Positions 59,988-64,000 of a stretch of DNA of 64,000 bases are shown here, one piece after another. This DNA is from Alentia gelatinosa (taxonomy: Eukaryota; Annelida; Polychaeta; Phyllodocida; Polynoidae): assembly GCA_950022655.1 (NCBI GenBank), contig OX465581.1:28801300-28865299 (forward strand). The letters are read 5' to 3'. Numbering within the stretch: position 1 is the first letter of the stretch; every line of letters begins with the position of its first letter. The notes under the pieces were generated by a model, which worked only from the letters and a program-made list of their open reading frames with translations, was not told where the DNA came from and made no database searches. Made by a program: the position numbers and the translations under genes.

Positions 59988-62900
59988 ATATATATATATA
60001 TATTTATATATATACATTGTATATGATGATTGTTACCATATCTTTTGACCATCATGTTCGAGCAGGATATGTGAAGCTGATGCCTGTTAATCTCAGAAGG
60101 AGGACTCGTTGATAGGCTCACCTCCTTTGGACGGTACCGGGGGCTCTAACTCCAGGTCCGTGTCCCATTCCTCCTCCTCTGTCTTCTTCGGTCGACGTCC
60201 AGGAGCAGCTCGTTTTTTACGTGAGCGCCCAAGTCTGATTTGAGTGACCCGACCAGGTGTGACACCAGTCTGTGTAGACTCCCCATCTTCATCCTGTTAC
60301 GGTCGACACAACGAAAATATGATCAATTTGATCAATTTGTAATAACAGAGAAAGCTTTCAAAATGTGACAAATATGCCCACTGGAGCCTATCGAATAATC
60401 AATATGAAAGCACAGGGAAATTTAATTTCCTAGGGTTTTAGTAATCACTACTTTATCTTAGACATATTACGGTGTCGAACAAACTGCTATAAATATACAG
60501 TTATTAACAGGTAGTGTAAATCTGCCTTAAATATTTGCGAGTTGTATATTAACATCTCCAAAATAGAATGGTACAGTACAATAGTAACGACCTAAGCTTA
60601 GGGGAAATAAGAAAGTACTATCTTGAACAAGGAACATGTATACGAAATCACATATATATTATCTATTGTATGATACGTAGGAATCTGTAGCAAACTGATT
60701 TTTACCTTCATCTCAGTAATGAGTACAGAGCTTGTGGCGTCCTCATCCTCCTCACTCGACATGGCATCACCATCATCACGCATTGTGCTCGCCGAGAGAC
60801 GAGACAACCGAGCCTAGAACACAGCGATAATTTCAGTAAATGTATTAGTTACAGGGACCCGGCATGTCAATTATATAGAGCGACGGCTGCAACACTTGCA
60901 TGAAATACTGGCACACATATCTTACAAGTACAAAGGAAGAGTAACATGTATCAAAAAAACTGCACGGCATATCAATTATACAGAGGTGCGGTTGCAACAC
61001 ATACATCAAATAACTACAGAGGCATATCGTTTATAGATAGCAACAACCACAGAATGCTAACAATTACAATACATCTGTCAAAGAAACTGTGTAGGGATGT
61101 TCGTTATTAAAGGCGAAATATATAGATAGCAACCATTAGCACTCATCAAGGTGTTAATTTGATGTGCCACATGCCTATGTTCATAGGAAAGCAATATTTT
61201 TATGGATTTTTGTTCCACTTTTGGCGGCCATTTTGAATTTTGCCTTATAACTCAGATTCCCCACACTTCCCTGAGGTTGGACCCAGATAGAATGAAAGAG
61301 CAGAAAACAATTGTCTTACAAACAATTCTCAAAAGTTGGTAGGCTCAAAATGATTATAGGGCTGATGAAATGACCCCCTACTAAGGGGATGGGTAGTGAT
61401 ACACATGCATTAACAAATGTATTACGAAGTCACTCTTGAGTGGTTTACAGAGCCGCCTGGCAACAAAACAATAGTTTGTTGAATTTATCCTCAATCTTCT
61501 CGAACAGATTAATTTAACTCATGAATGTGTACACATACTACAGGATCATACCATTTCGGACTATTTTTGTCATTCAACCAGAGACAATCGAACAAATAGA
61601 CTAGACATCTGATTAGTGAGTGCATTTCTTCGTTTACAGTATTTTACATTCCGTGTATACTTGATTTCAAATCTATATAGAATGGTTATGGTATCTGAAA
61701 ACTTTTAATAATGGCAATTAGTTTACTATAGTTAAAGACGAGAGAAAATACCATAAAGAAACCGTTGGTACGGTCTCCATCGAAACTTAGATGGAACATA
61801 ACCCTTAGATAAAATTCAAAGGCTGTCAGTAACGAACTTTTGATGACGATCCAGAGTATAGCAGTGTAGCAAAATTAGTCGGTTTGTATCAGACTATATT
61901 CAATAGCTGATCCACAAATCATGTACAATATTATGAGCGTAATATAGACAAAATGGGTAGCACCTTTCAGAAATGATAAAATATAAGGATAATTTTTGTA
62001 TACTTATGTAGGATAAGGGGTTACATAAGGCAGCTAGACAAAAACAACCTACGCAATGACAAACAGATTATTTTGATCATGCAGGGGAATCAGGCTTGGC
62101 ATAAGTCTGTCAGCATGTGTTTGTATCGTACATGAAAAGTCGTAACTTATATAATCTCTATCGTCACGCATTTGCAATAGAAAGCATCAATAATAGCTAT
62201 GGCGTTTTGCGATCATTGTGGGAAATATTAAGTACAGACTGGGCCAAGCAGATCAAACACATATTGGTTCAATTACGACATGGTCCTACGACGTTCTGTT
62301 TCTTTGATCTTTTCTCTACGAAGTACTTGTACCTTTTTGGGGCGGATTTGAAGATTTACAAAACCGCTCTAGTGACGAAGTTAAGTATCATAGGCTCTCA
62401 AAGTGCAACACCACAGACATCAATTCCGATGATCTAAAGTCAAAGTATTGAAAAGCACATAATGACTAACCGTATTCTACCAGAGAGAGACCCCCAATGC
62501 CACACAACCATAAACAAACAAAAATAACTAGTAGAAATAAACAATAAAGAAAATTGAAAATAGACCTAGTAGAATTGTAAGAGTTCGAATAGCAATGCAT
62601 GACGAGATTGGACACAGCTAAAGCACCAACTTGCACCCAGTCTGGCAAAGAGTCGGATACTAGCTTTTGATAGAGCAATAAATAACTGATCAATAGTTGG
62701 GCAGAGTAGCGGTCTGTTCGTGGCCAGCTTTTGGCAGTACCCACTACAATGGTACTTGTGAATGTGATGTTTTCCCACTGCCTTATCACTGCCAATCAGA
62801 GGATTAGTACCAAACGTCCTACTCTGGACTATTATTAATATAAAGAGAATACTATTCGCAGGTGCCAAACCGATTATTTGAAAGAAATCAGAATAAATAT

Positions 62901-64000
62901 GCCAATGCCGTTGAGTAAATTGGCATTACCGTCGCGTTGGTTATTCTCCGCGAGTATTGAAATTCATTACAAATGAAGTCAAATTATAACAAATCATTAC
63001 TAAGGTCGCCTTTTTTTTTTTTTTACAGAAAAACATGGCAACTGTCATATCATTTGAACACCTTTGATCATATCAATACCATTCACATTTTGTTAATCTT
63101 GATGATTATAAAATGAAGAAATGAGAGCTTTATTACCTACTATATCTAAAAAACTACGATTCTGGTAGTATCTGCTTGGACTTCTCCCCGCACATAAGGA
63201 CAGAGTGAACCAGACTTAGGCTTGAAGAGTGAGGGGCCACGAGAGTGAGAATCTCGTGGAGGAAAATATTAGAATCTGTTCTTCTTTTTTGTATATCTAT
63301 TGGCTGAAGTATCTTTTCTCTATGATTTATTTTGAGCCTTGCCAAAATCTATGTTTAGTAGTGTAGTTTTCTTATCTACTTTTCTTGTTCATATCTAAAA
63401 CAGTTATATTACAACTTCTATCTGCCTTATCAGTTGTCATATAAGAGGAATGTCGGTGTATCTAGAATAAATATAAGTATTGTATCTATCATCATAAAGT
63501 TCTTTCAAAAAGAGATATTTAACGTTATTTGTCTTTTCCTTTCCATGAACATCCTTTGGTAGGAATGGTATTGAGTTGTAGAGTATAAGGTAACGTTATC
63601 ACTCAAATAACTTTTTAAAACATGACCTAAACTGTTTCACCGGTATAAATGATGATGGATAAGCAACAATTGGTTAATCATCAATGTGTAAGCATCAGAA
63701 CTTGAGGGAGCACATAAAAAAAGTTTAACTTCAGTAAAGGTATTAGGTGACACATTATCAATTATTTAGTTGATATGCTAAGGCGAAAATTTGATTCTTT
63801 TGCCATAAAACAAAGGAACTTTTTTTTCACTCAAATGGGTCTAGAACAAAAAAAAAGAGAAAAAAACCCAGACTCTTCCAGGGCATTGAAAAGGAACGGT
63901 TCAGCGGAGGCACAGTTCCGGAATCCTCTTCATACAGGAAGTCGTACCATAAAGGAGATGGTGGTGATCCATTCATGTATAACTTACCTTACTGTGCTGG
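50607..64000 (-). CDS. LRRC74A: LRRC74A/B-like leucine-rich-repeat EF-hand protein (spliced, N-terminus outside window)
   Basis: Fourteen exons on the minus strand join in one frame into 624 codons; the 5' end lies beyond 64000. Order: Glu/Asp-rich and basic N-terminal region, YLRQC ... GVVPVSYF signature, about ten 28-residue ribonuclease-inhibitor-type LRRs (e.g. LERLNLAGN, LRKLDLSNN, LRELNLSYN, LDTIDLSWN, LKVINLAWN, LQEIDISGN), then two EF-hands (DADHSYSVSADD and DTKGDGKVFYGD), then a ~95-residue Ser/Thr/Asn-rich tail. GVVPVSYF, LGPQGT and the LRR order match vertebrate LRRC74A and LRRC74B. The C-terminal EF-hand part matches LRRC74A, so it is probably the pre-duplication orthologue. Molecular role in animals is poorly known; LRRs suggest protein binding and EF-hands suggest Ca2+ sensitivity. 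All introns are GT-AG. Confidence 0.92.
51119..51204 (-). CDS. LRRC74A: LRRC74-like exon, EF-hand 2
   Basis: 86 bp, phase 0 to 2. Acceptor TTTTGTAG, donor GTAAGA. Encodes EIFSPLTRDQVDDLIIKL and most of the second EF loop DTKGDGKVFYGD, which is completed in the next exon. Confidence 0.9.
51778..52047 (-). CDS. LRRC74A: LRRC74-like exon, post-LRR region and EF-hand 1
   Basis: 270 bp, 90 codons, phase 0 to 0. Acceptor CTTCCACAG, donor GTGGGT. Begins DIPIESELLKLCE, which closes the LRR domain. It carries a basic/Pro linker and then EF-hand 1 with loop DADHSYSVSADD. Acidic residues stand at loop positions 1, 3 and 12. Confidence 0.92.
52712..52807 (-). CDS. LRRC74A: LRRC74-like exon, LRR 9
   Basis: 96 bp, 32 codons, phase 0 to 0. 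Acceptor GATGACCAG (weak pyrimidine tract), donor GTAAGT. Encodes MGNNPITTKGAIDIANALN and ends LTCLDLS. Confidence 0.88.
53197..53391 (-). CDS. LRRC74A: LRRC74-like exon, LRRs 7 and 8
   Basis: 195 bp, 65 codons, phase 0 to 0. Acceptor TGCTTCAG, donor GTATTT. Contains LKVINLAWNGLGPEGG and LQEIDISGNRIDAHAS, ends LLTLK. Confidence 0.92.
53563..53851. mobile_element. Palindromic family copy C: body plus hairpin
   Basis: The body 53563-53707 is bounded by TTTTATCTCACCCCG and CGGGGTGAGATAAAA. It contains AGCTTAACAT near its left end. Hairpin 53711-53851: the arms include CTCCACCTCGTTTGACCACAG and its inverse with few mismatches, and CAGAGTAATTCAC/GTGAATTACTCTG closes the loop TCAGCTTTGCTTC. Opposite orientation to copies A and B. 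Lies in an LRRC74 intron. The word ACCCAAT/ATTGGGT occurs in both body and arms. Confidence 0.8.
54626..54711 (-). CDS. LRRC74A: LRRC74-like exon, LRR 6
   Basis: 86 bp, phase 1 to 0. Acceptor TGTCACAG, donor GTAATC. Encodes ANDILDTIDLSWNQIRRKG and ends CIARGLK. Confidence 0.9.
54842..55001. repeat. Small inverted and direct repeat CTGTTTTCTCATTTAG
   Basis: CTGTTTTCTCATTTAG occurs at about 54843-54858 and 54986-55001 in direct orientation, and inverted (CTAAATGAGAAAAC) at 54970-54983. The last two form a tight palindrome. Intronic. Possibly the end of a small foldback element. Confidence 0.55.
55115..55196 (-). CDS. LRRC74A: LRRC74-like exon, LRR 5
   Basis: 82 bp, phase 0 to 1. Acceptor AATTTCAG, donor GTAAAT. 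Encodes QNKFLRELNLSYNHFGSD and ends GPAI plus one base of Gly. Confidence 0.9.
55340..56115. repeat. Possible LTR-like stretch in an LRRC74 intron
   Basis: Contains a promoter-like GGGTATATAAGGACGG near 55486-55501, AT-rich sequence near 55860-55890, and later TTAATAAAACCAG followed by GGTTGGTGGCAAGAC (about 56103), which resembles a tRNA primer-binding site. No second copy or gag/pol in the window, so this is weak. Confidence 0.25.
56757..56806 (-). CDS. LRRC74A: LRRC74-like exon, LRR 4
   Basis: 50 bp, phase 1 to 0. Acceptor GATTTTCAG, donor GTAGGC. Encodes NGFTDKDAGLLAGALE, with the first Asn split across the intron. Confidence 0.88.
57425..57518 (-). CDS. LRRC74A: LRRC74-like exon, LRR 3
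   Basis: 94 bp, phase 0 to 1. Acceptor TTTTCCAG, donor GTAAGA. Encodes SLAENKIGSAGITHVAKML and ends GLRKLDLS plus one base. It is too short to stand out as an ORF. It restores the repeat that would otherwise be missing between 58804 and 56806. Confidence 0.9.
57768..58131. mobile_element. piggyBac-like MITE flanked by TTAA
   Basis: 364 bp with ends CCCTTTCCTTACC and GGTAAGGAAAGGG, flanked by TTAA at 57764-57767 and 58132-58135. TTAA duplication with CCC..GGG ends is diagnostic of piggyBac-type transposition. Inside near the right end is a tandem GGGAGTGCC(C/T)TGAGGCATCA. No ORF. Sits in the intron between LRR exons 2 and 3. Confidence 0.85.
58804..58911 (-). CDS. LRRC74A: LRRC74-like exon, LRR 2
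   Basis: 108 bp, 36 codons, phase 0 to 0. Acceptor GGCCTAG, donor GTGAGC. Starts ENMSLERLNLAGN and ends NDYITEL, in the middle of the next repeat. Confidence 0.9.
59269..59450 (-). CDS. LRRC74A: LRRC74-like exon, family signature and first LRR
   Basis: 182 bp, phase 1 to 0. Acceptor TGTCACAG, donor GTAGGC. Encodes YLRQCEKLGVVPVSYFMRHL and the first LRR (YHGLGPQGTQAIARVLK). GVVPVSYF is the most diagnostic LRRC74 segment. Confidence 0.9.
59885..60016. repeat. Compound microsatellite (ATCC)n-(CT)n-(TA)n
   Basis: ATCC repeats at about 59885-59925, CT repeats to about 59984, then TA repeats to about 60016. Intronic, about 105 bp from the exon at 60122. Read on the gene's strand, the block lies downstream of that exon and includes GA and GGAT repeats. 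Confidence 0.95.
60122..60293 (-). CDS. LRRC74A: LRRC74-like exon, basic and acidic linker
   Basis: 172 bp, phase 0 in and 1 out. Acceptor GTAACAG, donor GTGAGC. Encodes DEDGES, then SRKKRAAPGRRPKK (a possible nuclear localisation-type basic cluster), then EEEEWDTDLELEPP. Confidence 0.85.
60706..60813 (-). CDS. LRRC74A: LRRC74-like exon, acidic N-terminal region
   Basis: 108 bp, 36 codons, phase 0 to 0. Acceptor TTCTAG, donor GTAAAA. Encodes ARLSRLSAS then an acidic SSEEDEDATSS stretch. The intron on its upstream side is 3.2 kb and holds nothing I recognise. Confidence 0.75.
60814..63987 (-). other. LRRC74-like 3.2-kb intron, no other feature seen
   Basis: AT-rich. I looked for further exons on the minus strand and found none that fit the phase. 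The ORFs at 62117-62437 and 62466-62868 overlap on opposite strands and have no family features. T- and A-runs near 63011 and 63848 may be old retroposon tails. Confidence 0.5.
63988..64000 (-). CDS. LRRC74A: LRRC74-like, partial upstream exon
   Basis: The last 13 bases of an exon that starts beyond the window. It ends CAG CAC AGT AAG before an ideal donor GTAAGT, phase 0, which matches the phase-0 start of the exon at 60813. Weak by length, strong by donor and frame. Confidence 0.55.

Noticed and set aside
63888..63973. Minus-strand ORF starting MNGSPPSPLWYDF near the right edge
   Set aside because: Lies inside the intron just after the ideal donor at 63987, has no good donor of its own, and the exon at 60813 already joins 63988 in frame.

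Overview
This is invertebrate animal nuclear DNA. It has spliceosomal introns with GT/AG junctions, AATAAA signals and poly(A) tails, non-LTR retrotransposons, many short inverted-repeat elements and long microsatellites. There are no bacterial operons, rRNA genes or CRISPR arrays. The gene content and repeat style suggest an invertebrate deuterostome, and amphioxus would be my first guess. The sequence alone does not settle this.

Layout. (1) 1-5855: a non-LTR retrotransposon of the Tx1/L1 group with an uninterrupted 1267-codon endonuclease/reverse-transcriptase ORF, a 3'UTR, AATAAA and poly(A). (2) 5856-41900: a gene-poor stretch. It holds one candidate minus-strand exon that could encode a signal peptide (6672-6800), about ten short CpG-rich patches, microsatellites, LTR-like repeats, and four copies (about 11.7, 12.7, 16.3 and 26.2 kb) of a two-part palindromic element. 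(3) 42000-48040: a nest of transposons. Minus-strand CR1/jockey-like LINE fragments lie on both sides of a 3.9-kb element with ~111-bp terminal inverted repeats. That element carries broken pieces of a repeat-associated, uncharacterised metazoan protein family, an ~880-bp element with six copies of a 15-16-bp word, and a small Harbinger-like MITE with TAA duplications. (4) 50160-64000 and beyond: a minus-strand gene with 14 recognisable exons, the ancestral-type orthologue of LRRC74A/B. I could join the exons in one frame into 624 codons, lacking only the N-terminus beyond the right edge. The order is acidic/basic N-terminal region, about ten ribonuclease-inhibitor-type leucine-rich repeats, two EF-hands, and a low-complexity tail. 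Its introns hold a piggyBac-like MITE, the fifth copy of the palindromic family, an LTR-like stretch and microsatellites.

The least familiar thing here is the palindromic family. Each clear copy pairs a ~120-150-bp hairpin with a short body bounded by ~14-bp inverted repeats (TTTTATCCTACCCC or TTTATCYCACCCC). The hairpin arms differ in sequence from copy to copy but stay self-complementary, while the apical loop (AGC...AGCYGAG core) is conserved. Inside each clear copy a copy-specific word recurs in both the arms and the body.
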